DNA of 64,000 nt from the NCBI RefSeq assembly GCF_031143425.1, contig NC_090450.1, positions 217,879,442 through 217,943,441 of the forward strand. The letters run 5' to 3'. The position numbers were made by a program, and so were the translations under genes. The notes under the pieces are model-generated. The model searched no databases and had not been told where the DNA came from. It saw only the letters and a list, made by a program, of their open reading frames with translations. This stretch comes from Pleurodeles waltl (taxonomy: Eukaryota > Chordata > Amphibia > Caudata > Salamandridae). Of this stretch, positions 43,896 to 54,699 are shown one piece after another (the stretch's first letter is position 1; the number at the start of each line of letters is the position of its first letter).

Positions 43896-44600
43896 ACCGA
43901 GCACAGAAATAGAAAACAAGGGCATCTCGGTACATCCTTAAATTAAATGTGCAGACTTTCTTGTGTTAGTGGAAAAATAGGTTAAAGTCACCATTCAAGA
44001 GTTTCAGTAGGGCGAAACATGGTGGCTGGCTAGGAAGCCAGGTACCGCACCCAAGGGAGTGTCGACATTGCGGAAAGCAATTCTTACCTCTTCACATGAG
44101 CATGGGGCTGATGAGGAAGTCCCTCTTCTCCTGATCCTTGGTGGAGTCTAATTTTAGGAGGTGACTGTTAGCTGAATGGTGGCGCTAGGGACACCTCTCG
44201 GGTTCACAGCTGTAGGAGCACTCCGGGAGCTCCACGTGGCGCAGTGGGTTCTGCCGCAACAAGGCTACACTGCGGTCAGTGCTGACAGAGCCAGCACATG
44301 ACAGGGGGACTGGAGTAGGGAGGTGCCAGGTGGAAAGTAGAGGACAGAGCCTGCTGTTATCCCCAGAAAGAAGTGGACGTTAAACAGGGTAAGAAGTCAG
44401 AGCCACGCCCTAATTGATACTGGTAGCGGGTGGACTGAGGGTAAGTCTACCTTGGAAACTAGTTTCAGATCTGGCGTTCAATTCTCTCAGCAAAAAAAAA
44501 AGATGTTGGGGCCATAGACAACTGGGAAGGTAAAACGTAGATAAGGCTGAGGACCACGAGGGGACTGGTAACTGCTACACATTAAGATCCTGCAACTCCT
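43896..44600. other. No feature recognised
   Basis: The block may be the 5' noncoding part of the LINE relic that follows. Only short frames without motifs are present. Confidence 0.3.
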
Positions 44601-44623
44601 CGTGGCTAGCTGGTGAGGATGAT

Positions 44624-45738
44624 TTGGATTTGAAGAGGGGAAGAAGATGTTGCTTATCACTGGTTAAGGTACCAGCTAGGCAGATACAATCTCAGGGTAA
44701 TACCTTCTCAGTTAAAGACCCTCAACTTAGAAAATCATTAACAAAGGGGGTAACCTCAGCCCTCCCAAAAGAGAAACAGGGTTCCCTAGCCACTAAACCT
44801 CACAAAATCATGCCTTTATCAGCTTACTTTAAAGTTAGGTCTGATTTAAGGAGAGACTCAGAGAAAGGTGAGAGAGGAAGCAGCACTACTCTGGGACAAA
44901 AGAGTCAGTTGGATGAGGTGGGGCAATGAGTGAAGCAAGTAGCATGAATCTGGGGATCTAGGTATCCCCATTATAGACCCGGTTTTACCCACACAAAATA
45001 AGTTTTCATGTTTGGCAGTGGAAAAGCCAAATCTAGCTGTAGGAGAAATCATAACTGAGAAGAGTAATGGCCTAGTAGGGACTCCAACCACTGAGGGTAT
45101 AGGCACATGGGGTGACTGGTCTAAAGGATGGGATGCAGTCCAGGAAATGTTTGGTAAACTAAAACAGGAAATCAAAGAGTGCTTTTCAACCTATGAGGCA
45201 AACAAAAAGGAGTTGCATGTAACATGCTCCAGCCTAGAGGTAAGGATAGAGAGCTTAGCACAGCTCAAGTGGGATTTGGAATGCAGGATTCAAGACCTCA
45301 AGGCAGTGGTCCATAGAACACCCAAGAGGTGGCATGTTTGAAGCAGAGAGAGACAGTATTGTCCGAAAAGCTTGAAAAGATGGAAAATAACACAGGGAGG
45401 AAGAGTATCAGAATTCTGGGGGTGGCTGAAGAAATGAAGGGGACAGATATTAAATCCTTTGTAATCAATTACTGAAAGGCACCTTCCCACAGGAGGACAT
45501 TTTGGTTAATCTTGAGGGAGAAATTCAGCGAGTGCCCTTCAAAATGCACCCTGTGTGGAAACAAACGCAAACGTTTCTGGTGAATTGGTTATCCTATACT
45601 GTGAAGGAGAAAATCCTGGGTTTAGCCTTGAAAGGAAAATCATTGCAAGCTTTGGGGTCCACCTTTAGGATGAGGTCAGATTTCCCTAAGGAGACAGCAG
45701 ATAGACATTGGGAATTGGAAATAGAATGGAGAAGGTAA
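44624..45738 (+). pseudogene. Second L1-like ORF1 relic
   Basis: Fragments in shifting frames: a Lys/Ser-rich start, a coiled-coil stretch (CSSLEVRIESLAQLKWDLEC, about 45230), then RKSIRILGVAEEMKG at about 45400, which is the RNA-recognition motif phrase of L1 ORF1 (typically R-N-N-L-R-I-x-G). The C-terminal domain follows to about 45738. At least three breaks. It belongs with the ORF2 relic downstream. Confidence 0.7.
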
Positions 45739-46139
45739 GGAGGCCAGGGGCAAGTGCACAGCTAAGGTTTCCATCTATTCTGAATAGCCTGTGGCGGGAT
45801 TAGATGAATAGTTTTCAATACCTAGAAGATGTGGACAATTTCCTAGCAGAGGCAAAGAACGGGGAGGAGTCAAGATAAATAAATGTAACAGGAAGAAGAT
45901 GTTATTAACACTCCCAAGGGCGCAAGCTCAAATAGTCATCATAAATGCCAAGGTATACAGATGGGAGGGTTCCCAGTGGAGGGTGCATATGTGGTAGGGA
46001 ACATGGGGAAAACAATAAAAAAGTTTTGTGTACTCAAATCAGGTAGATATATATATAGGAAAAACACCAACAAGGGACACTGAGCTTGAGGCAAAATATG
46101 AGTATAGAAATGGAGGGAAAAGGAAATTGAAGTAGAATG

Positions 46140-48788
46140 CAGGTTCTAGCAATTTTATTTTAGAATCTAAATAGGCTAGGGGTAAAAAAAAAGGCAACAA
46201 TTAATCCTACAATACAAAAAGGAGCACAGATCCCAAATAAGCATGCTCCAGGAAACCCATCTTTCAAGACAGAAATGTATGGACCTCTTTTCAAAACAAA
46301 GATGGGTGGAGAATTTGGTTGCCATAGATCAATCGCATAGTACTAAAGGCATATTCCTAATATTGAAAGAAAAATCAGAGAGGGTGTAAGTTCAGCACGG
46401 AGCTGATGATGGGGGGAGCTGGATAATTGCTGAAATAAAAGTGCACCAAAATCTCTACACTTTAGTGAGTTATTACAGCCCAAGTACTCATGACGTCACC
46501 CCTTTGACTCAACGTTTCTCTAATTCAGGTTTACTTTAATGCCCCCTTCAAGTTAGGTGGGGATATTAATGTTTTACTGGATAACAATCTTGACAGATCT
46601 TCTGCACAGATCAGTTACCCAAAGATGAGGGCATACTTGCTGGATATGGCAGAAAATTTCAATTTGAATAATATCCTACGTAAAATAAAAGAGAATTGCT
46701 GGGATTATACTTTCATAACAAAAATAACGTTTTTTATTGTAGACTACTTTTTTCATGCATGGGAAGAAAATGGAGAAAGTAGTGGGGATCGAGCATCTTC
46801 CTATCCGTTTGTCAGATAACTCAACTACGCTTTTAAAAACTGAGCTGAAGGATTCTTTGCGGTTAGGAGGTGGACACTTAATAGAAGGATCTTGTTGTAG
46901 GCAGAGATACTTCAAGGTACAGATTTGTTTTTTTCCTAGAATATGACATCAGCACCCATGCATGTAGTTTGGGATGTACTAAAGGCTTGGTTAAGGGTAA
47001 CTCTAAAAAATGTATCAGTAAACTGGGTGAGGCAATAAGAAGTACAATTTTTGCAATTAGAATAGGAGGTGTGAGATTAGATGAGTGTTAAAAGCCAATT
47101 TATTGAGCGAGGAAGGAAGGAAGGAAAGAAGGAAGAGGATGTCAGAAGTAATTGAGGATATGCAATTAAAGTTCAGAGTTAAGGTACAGGAGAAGGTGTT
47201 ATAGAAATGGAAAGCCAGTAGAGCAAGTGATATTGCACATGGGGAAGGCTGTTGTAAACTGCTAGATTGGAAATCAAGGCTGGAAAGGAGTCAGAATTGC
47301 ATTAGGTAGATCTTCAAGGAGAACACACAGTTGATAACCAAAGAAATTAGTAAGGTTAAAGCTGCTTTTAATAAAAAAAATTCAAGAACTATATACAGAA
47401 AATCTTGTAATAAAAAATAATTGGAATTCTGGCTTTGAGAAAAACATCTCCCTAAAGTATCCAATGATCCACAACAATTACTCTGTCAACAAATTAATGG
47501 CAGTGAAATCTTGGCAGTAATGAGAAAGTTAAAAAGAGGAAAAGCCGCAGGGCCAGATAGGATCCCCAGCGAACTTTATTCCACAATTGTGGCTGGGACT
47601 ATCCCAGTCTGGGTTAAGTTGTTTAACTCTATATTGATAGATGGTATTCCAATTCTCCAGTCATGGAATGGAGCAGTAATTTTGTTAATTCCAAAACCCA
47701 GTATGAATCCCTTACAGTGCCAATCTTTCCGCCCAATTTCACTACTTAATTGAGACTATAACGTTTTCACCAGTATCCTAGCAGCTCATTTGAATAAAGT
47801 GGAGGGGCACCTGATATATCAGGAACACACGGGCTTTCTGCAGGGGAGAAACATGAGCAAACTTAATCATACCCTAATAGGCTCAATAGATTTAGCCACA
47901 ACTTTAAGGGTGTCACTAGCGGTCATGACCGTGGATGCTGCCAAGGCATTTGATTGCGTTAATTGGTGTTATCTCATGCCTGTATTAAACCACTCTGCAA
48001 TATGTAAAACCTTGATAGACACACTACTTAACATCTATAGTGCTCCAGTTGTGCGGATTCTTGTGAATGACAGTTCATCATCGCCAGTGTGAATAGAAAG
48101 GAGGACGAGGCAAGGCTATCCTCTTCACCCTATTCTTTATGATCTGTACAGCAAATCCTTCTCCCAAAGTCTGAAATCAAATGAAGAGATAAACCCTTTG
48201 AAGCAGGTGTATATTCCAGGAAAATCGCATTATATGTAGATGATTTAATGGTTTCTACCTCAGATGTAAATTCTGCTTTGCCACATTGTATGACAGAAGC
48301 AAGGCACTCTGGGAGGTTCGCTGGATATGATTAATGAAGAAAAAACAGTAGTAATGACCTGGAACAAGAGTTGTGGGGAAAGAATAAGTGTTGCTGAAAT
48401 AAGATATTTAGGGACACAAATAACCCAAGATATAGTAAGAGTTGCAGCAGTAAATCTTGAAAAGATAGGCTGTGAGATAGGAGAGTTGTTGAAAAGATGG
48501 GATAATCTCCCACTCTGTATATTTCGGTGGATTCATTTAGTGAAATTGTCTATTTTACACAAAATTGTTTTCTTGTTGGATAACACCCCATTATTTTTTC
48601 ATAAAAAGTCTCTCCTGAAATTGCAAGGGAAAATAGCATCATTTATTTGAGCTAGCAAGGGAATACGTCTTTCCTGGAATAAACTGAGGAGGAAAGAGGG
48701 TGTTGGAGGGCTAGGACTCCCAGACCTACAACTTTGCTGCTGGACCTTTCAGCTAAAATCCCATAGAATGCTTCTACTAAGCCCAGAT
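46140..48788 (+). pseudogene. Second L1-like ORF2 relic
   Basis: The endonuclease part is heavily decayed; a GGDINVLLDNNLD phrase at about 46560 matches the GDFN region. RT is clearer: RGKAAGPDRIPSELY (47530), VILLIPKPSMNP, FRPISLLN (47745), HTGFLQGRNM, VMTVDAAKAFDCVNW (47925), RRTRQGYPLHP (48100) and a degraded catalytic box near 48235 (a TAG follows the YV-type start). GISYLGTQITQ-like sequence (IRYLGTQITQD, 48400) and GVGGLGLPDLQL (48705) follow. Stops and slips are numerous. It ends abruptly at 48788, where a reverse-oriented LTR has inserted. Confidence 0.88.
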
Positions 48789-48992
48789 TGTAGGAGGCTG
48801 GCCTGGTTTGTAGTACACCTTATACCAGGCCCAGTTATCCCTTATTAGTGAAATGTAGTAGTGTTTTAGCAGCTTAGGGCTGATAGAGATAGCAATAGCA
48901 GAGCAGCTTAGGCGGAGCTAGGAGACATGCAGAGCTCCTGCAATACCACTCATAGTTACACAGTACTTAAGCACAAGTAAAGACAATACTCA
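48789..48992 (-). mobile_element. Reverse-oriented gypsy LTR, left part
   Basis: TGTAGGAGGCTGG at 48789 is the complement of the LTR end of the Gmr1-like element (CCAGCCTCCTACA type). The match continues through 'aggcccagttatcccttatt', 'gagcagcttagg' and 'ctaggagac'. It interrupts the L1 relic and is in turn cut at 48993 by Harbinger C. It resumes at 61903. Confidence 0.92.
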
Positions 48993-49330
48993 GGGGCATA
49001 TTTATACTCCGTTTGCGCCGATTGTGCGTCCAAAAATTTGACGCACAATCAGCGCAAACCTTGCCCCATATTTAAACTCTGACGCCCGAGCCCGCGGACG
49101 ACAAAAATCTGCTGTGTGCGTCATTTTTTGGATGCGGCAATCCGCCCTGCGTTAATGATATGAAGGGTAGGCATTCCCGTCCAAAAAACGACGCAAACGG
49201 CCGTGCGTCGTATTTATGCTTCCGGCAAAAATTACTCTCGGCCGGGAGGCGGAGAAAAAAAATGACGCACAGCCCGATTTGCGTCAAAATTTAACGCATG
49301 GGTCAGGGCAGGCGTTAAAAGGGGGCAAAC
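48993..49330 (+). repeat. Left terminal and subterminal region of Harbinger C
   Basis: Contains the terminal inverted repeat, several short inverted GACGCA/TGCGTC phrases and 'gcgttaatgatatg', 'cgtcgtattta' and 'gggtcagggcaggcgttaa', all shared with the MITE at 12044-12849. These repeated GACGC motifs are probable binding sites for transposase or its Myb-like partner (inference). A TATTTAA at about 49338, 57 bp before the transposase ATG, could be its TATA box. Confidence 0.75.
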
Positions 49331-49394
49331 ACACCTGTATTTAATCAGAACACACAGAACAAACAGCAGAGCAGCAGAGCAGCAACAGGGAGAC

Positions 49395-51099
49395 ATGGAG
49401 GTGATTTTTATCCAGCGTGCACGTAGACGCAGAGCCCTGCAGCAACAACAGCAGCTACAACAACACCAGCAGGGACCCCAAAGGCAGCGCAGTAGGCAGG
49501 AGAGGATATTCCGCCCAAGAACAACCCTGCATGGCCTCAGGGAACACGAAATCATACATAGGTACCGGTTGAACCGGCAGGCCATTCAGTAGCTGCTGCG
49601 AAACATTGAACCGCAGTTGGCCCCCACTTTAGTGACCCGCACCATCCCAACAGAAACAAAGCTGATTGCCGTACTTCACCTGCTGGCAAGTGGCTCGTTT
49701 CAAACAACTGGTGCCCTGGTTGGCGGAATATCACAACCATCATTCTCCGCATTTCTGCCAAAAGTACTGGATGCCATCATTCGCCTGACACCCCTCCACA
49801 TCTGCTTCCCTAACACACTGCAGAAGCAGCAGGAAACAAAACAGGGGTTCTACGTCATCAGTGGCTTCCCACACGTCCTTGGTGCAATCGACTGCACACA
49901 CGTACGCCTTGTGCCACCTGCTGCAACAGAACACCTCTACCGCAACAGGAAGCACACACATTCAATCAATGTGCAGGCCATAGTTGATCACCAGGGATTG
50001 ATCAGCAACATTGTGGCTAAATATCCTGGGAGTGTACATGACTCATTCATCTTCCGTCACTGCAACATCAACCAACACTTCCAGGATGGACGGTATGGCA
50101 ATGGACTACTTGTTGGTAAGTACAAAAACCTACTTATATACACACCGCACAGCAACCCTCTAGGACACACAACACATACACCACAACAGCAACATCTAGA
50201 CAGGAACACACTGAGGTCCTGACATCACTAGCCATGTTTCGTATGTCACCATTGAACCTCTCACACATTGGAATTTACTGTACAGCCTAATGTGAAGAAA
50301 TTAATGAGTGTGGTTGCCTAAATGACACCTTGCAAATTGTAGGTGTCACAATGACCTTTACATTAATACATTGCATAAGTTTCAAGGTATGGGATGTACA
50401 GGGTACTTTGATATGAACGTGTTAAGAACACTTCCAAATTTAAATGTGCATGGAACTATCATCTTACCCTTAGTGAAGACACACGGACACCTGTATCACA
50501 AGTCACAATGCTAGGGATGGCACACTGTACTGCAAATCCCAAAACATATTGATGACAAACGGTTAGCAGACAAACACTTGCTCAGCCAAGGAAACAACAC
50601 AATGCAGATGGTATAGCCTACAAGTATAGGATGTCACATCAGTACACAAAAGAGTCACAGACAACACAAGACAACTACTGCCATTAAAGGTCTTTTCAAT
50701 AGTGCCAGCTACATCTACATGATCCCATTCTGTGTTTTTCTTTCAGCTGATCAGGGGTATGGCATCCAGCCATGGCTAATGACACCATTTGGGAACCCGA
50801 GTACTGCTGCAGAGCGGGCATACAATGACGCCCATAAGAGGACACGCAGCATTGTCGAGCGCACCTTTGGGATCCTAAAGTCAAGGTTCCTCTGCCTTGA
50901 TATCACTGGCGGTAGCCTACTATGTTCCCCCGAGATGGACTGTAGGATCATACTCACATGTGCAATATTGCACAACATTTGTGTAAAAAGGAACATTCCC
51001 CTTCTCGAACCAGACCCATACATGCCTGAAGACGACGAAGAGGAGGATGCTGCCCTGCAACATTATCACCATCACCACTTAATGCACTATTGTAAATAA
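49395..51099 (+). pseudogene. Harbinger transposase C (two exons, one premature stop)
   Basis: This DDE transposase cuts the element out and inserts it at 3-bp targets; HARBI1 is the related domesticated vertebrate protein. Exon 1 (49395-50115) starts MEVIFIQRARRRR with a Gln-rich stretch, then the helix-turn-helix-like part (LHLLASGSFQTTGALVGGIS), GAIDCTHVRL (Asp166) and KYPGSVHDSFIFR (Asp216). GTAAGT and TTTCAG bound the 631-bp intron; phase 1 is kept. Exon 2 (50747-51099) has ADQGYGIQPWLMTPFGNP, SIVERTFGILKSRF (Glu278) and an acidic, His-rich end. Total 357 codons, close to HARBI1. One TAG at codon 66 (49590-49592) interrupts it. The stop codon overlaps an AATAAA signal (51095-51100). Confidence 0.95.
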
Positions 51100-51100
51100 A

Positions 51101-53840
51101 CACTGATAACAAACACCACATCATGGTTTGGCCTGTTCATTTCTGCCTACCTTTAGCTTGGAATATCTGAAGAAGAATGTCGTCTCATTGAGCAATAATT
51201 ATATAACAATCATGACACAAAAATATACACCACAAATGTAATGGCCACCATACAATGGTCAAATACACACACAATGTAAATGACAGACATCCTGTACAGT
51301 TCACCTTCGAAGGGCAATAGCTGAGGACCACACATATGACTCACATACATGTAGTAAACATGGATCATCGCAGCAGATGGCACACAACTAAAACACCATC
51401 ACTCAACTAGGGGAAAACAGGCCTCATACATCAGGCAGTTCACATGCTAATGCTTCAGGAACAGGAATGTAGGACTAGACTCCTGCCAACAGAAATTCCA
51501 ACTACTTACTATCATTGCAATGACTATCTGTCACTAGAGTTACACATAAGCAGAACATACACAGCACAAGTGCTACACCTAGAACAAGCATCCAGCACAT
51601 CACATCCCATCTACATGTCAACCCTTTTCTAAAAACATTACACACAGTTGCAGCTGCTCACACCCCACCTGTCTGAAGTGGTCCCTGGAATGCTGATTTG
51701 TGTAAACTTAGATTCCCTCATCTACACACACAAACTCACAAGAGTCATCCAGTGTGCCACACCCTTTACTATGCCTACCATTGTCATACTACCATCTCAC
51801 TACATGGAACTCAGCTCATATAATACACTGGCTTAGAGTTTATAAGGCCTGGTATCACCTGTAGATTGATTCTTCTGTGAAAGGTACTGTAGGCTATTTA
51901 TCTGCAAATCCCATCTGACAGGACTAGTGAGACACTGATGGAGGCCACACCAGTGATCCCCTCCATGCACACCACCCAAATGTACATGCCCCGTCCCTGC
52001 TGATGCCACCTACTGCATACATGTTTGAATGTGAGCTATTACATCATTAAGCTTTGACACTAATGCTGCCGTAGAAAACTTTATCAGGGTTCATGTGTCA
52101 CCTTCAAAACAACACAGGACATACACAGTGTGACATCTCAACTGTCTACTGCTCCCTCTGACCAGTCCTAGTCAGAACACATGATCATGTAATTACTGAA
52201 AGAACTTGCTCCTGATTGACCCAGCATCCTGTCAGCCTGACTGCCACCTGTCCGTGGGTCACTCTACAGATACCTGGGGTCCACCTATGGACCACACGTG
52301 CTATCCAAAACCTCTTGTACCTCAGACACTAATTTGTCATTAGCCTCATCAATGTATACTCAAATACATAGTATTTCATCATCTGACTGTTATTTTCATC
52401 CGATTTGTGCCAGTGCCCCTGAATAGCCAAATCTTGGCCCTTCCGTTGTCTGGCCCTCATTAATGCCTAAACTACAAAGTGTGACAGTGGACCAGGACCA
52501 TAGTGTATGATGGTGTAAATGGCCTCCATCAAAACCAGCAACCTCAGATAATGTCCATGAAAAGGTAACACATATGAGGACCCTGACTGTTCAAACTCTG
52601 AGTAACATTTTTCAAATGATAAAGATGAGTCGTGTGTTGAATACCAGCCATTTACTTCTGCACAGAGGCTATGATGTTTCCTGATACATTACCATCCACA
52701 TAGGCCAACTGGAGTAGAAATGTTGCAATGACACATGCCGGATCCAGACACCTGAGACATTCTCTCACTCAGCACACCAAGGTTGCCCAGTTGAAAGTCT
52801 CAATACACGTTTTCAGTGACAGGGTGGGACCATCCATGTGTAGGAGACCATGTCCTCAATGGCTTTTCTCAAATTTTGCTACAAACAATACCCAATTGAA
52901 ACAAGATTAGCTGCCACTAATTCATGAGGAGACCTGGAAGTTACAGTGACAACATACACCCTGACAGTTGATACAGGATCAATATTGGACCACACACATA
53001 AACATGTACCATCCAATTAACAAAATATTTGCAAGCAGCCGATCACAGTAGTGTCCCAGTTGTAACCTAGCAGGAAGACTGAAACATGCCACTAAACCAG
53101 GTAATGCATAAAGGGCCACATACATCAACAACCTATTTGCAATCAGGACATGAGGAACGTTGAGATTTAGCAAATAATATCAATGCAAAATGGTATGTCA
53201 GATTTCTCCAAAGAATCAATAGGGCAAACGTCAAATGGGCAAATGGGATTACAGAATGGCAAACAGTGAATCATACGCTATTTGCTTCCAGGAGCCTGCT
53301 GCTGCAGGTTTAGCATTACTGAATTTGGGAAACCCTTGGATAAATTTGCAAGTCTGGAAGAGCAGACCCTAGGGTGATGGGGGCCTAAATCCACCTCTAC
53401 TTCCCCCCAAATAGACATTATATATGCACATGTGAAGCACACACATGCATAAGGCGCATGTGTGGCCTACATGTCAAAAGGAAAACAAATTTAAGCTACA
53501 TTAACTCGAAATTAGGACATGGTTACCCCCTTAAAAAGTGTAGGCGACAATTGCACTACCTATTTGGCCTTTATATAAGTTTGATTACCGTGATAAATGT
53601 GGACACATTTTTGCTAAGGTACACATCCTGGTATACCATTCATATTTTGAAATTAGCCATCAGCAATTACCCACATATGTGTACAATCATGAGTAATATC
53701 CATTCAGACCAATCATTACTATTGCATTGTGAATACCTTCTATACATCCTATAAGGGACATTTGCCATAGCTAACCCCAAATGTGTATCACTTATCACCG
53801 TTTGGTCATGACAAAATTATTTTCACAAATTGAAAAATGA
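51101..53840. other. Noncoding interior of Harbinger C
   Basis: About 2.7 kb of AT-rich sequence between transposase and the third gene. No exon with motif support is found, though small frames exist. It may hold the promoter of the third gene or an inserted, unrecognised element. Confidence 0.4.
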
Positions 53841-53849
53841 AAGACATAT

Positions 53850-54260
53850 TTGTCATAATGCGTCATATTTCCACGCATACAGCTTGTGTGTCATAATTTT
53901 TGACGCACAAGAGTGCAGATAATACTGAGTCAAAAAAAAATCCAAAAAATAGATATAATACTATCCAGCATTACTTGGACACCATTTTTTTACATAATGC
54001 GTCATATTTCCACGCATACAGCTTGTGCGTCATAATTTTTGACGCACAGGAGTGCAGATAATGCTGAGTCAAAATTAATTTTCATATTTAGATATCATAC
54101 TTGCCAGCGGCTTAATTTTCAACTCTAGAACTGTAAAATGAGCCTCAAACAAATATAATCGACCAATGATGAAATTTTTTTTTACTCTGCAATATGTGCA
54201 CTCCTATGCGTCAAAAAATATGACGCACAAGCTGTATGCGTGAAAAAATTATGCATAGCA
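53850..54260. repeat. 139-bp direct repeat plus inverted copy
   Basis: 'cgtcatatttccacgcatac' at 53861 recurs at 54000, each followed by 'agcttgtg', 'gtcataatttttgacgcaca', 'gagtgcagataat' and 'ctgagtcaaaa'. A third copy in reverse complement lies at about 54197-54250 (gcactcctatgcgtcaaaaa to tgcataattttttc). The GACGCA/TGCGTC phrases are like those of the element's termini. It may be an internal regulatory block or a small nested palindromic element. Confidence 0.8.
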
Positions 54261-54699
54261 GAAAAAAAACGTCGGCCATTTTATGCAGGATGTGATGTAA
54301 TAGGATATCCTGTTTACAGAATCTGTACAGTGGGTGTACTTTCACTTTCACTTTGCAGTCTCAGATTATTCTAGACTGTGTGGCTGTGTGGAAAGTGTTG
54401 TCCTGTGTATTAGTGCTTTTGTGTCCAGTGTACCTTCTCAATTGTGCTTTTGTCATCATTGTCTTATTGTTGAATACTGTCTGAGTCTGTGTTGTATTAT
54501 TTTGTCAAGTCCAGTGTTTCATTTATTGTCTGTGGGAGTCTGTTGTGGGTAGTGTAATATAGGGGTTGGTTGGGCTCTTCTTCTTAAGTTTTCTTTGTTT
54601 TTCACCACTCTACCTTTCCCCATTTCCCCCGTTTCCTTTTTCTCAAACTTTTTCCCCTTTGTCAGTGCTGACATCTCTGGTAGGCCACGGCTTGCCAGG

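Noticed and set aside
43981..44015. Second hammerhead-like GAAAC motif near 44008
   Set aside because: A 'gggcgaaacatgg' phrase is present but I find no CUGANGA core with a pairing stem II next to it.
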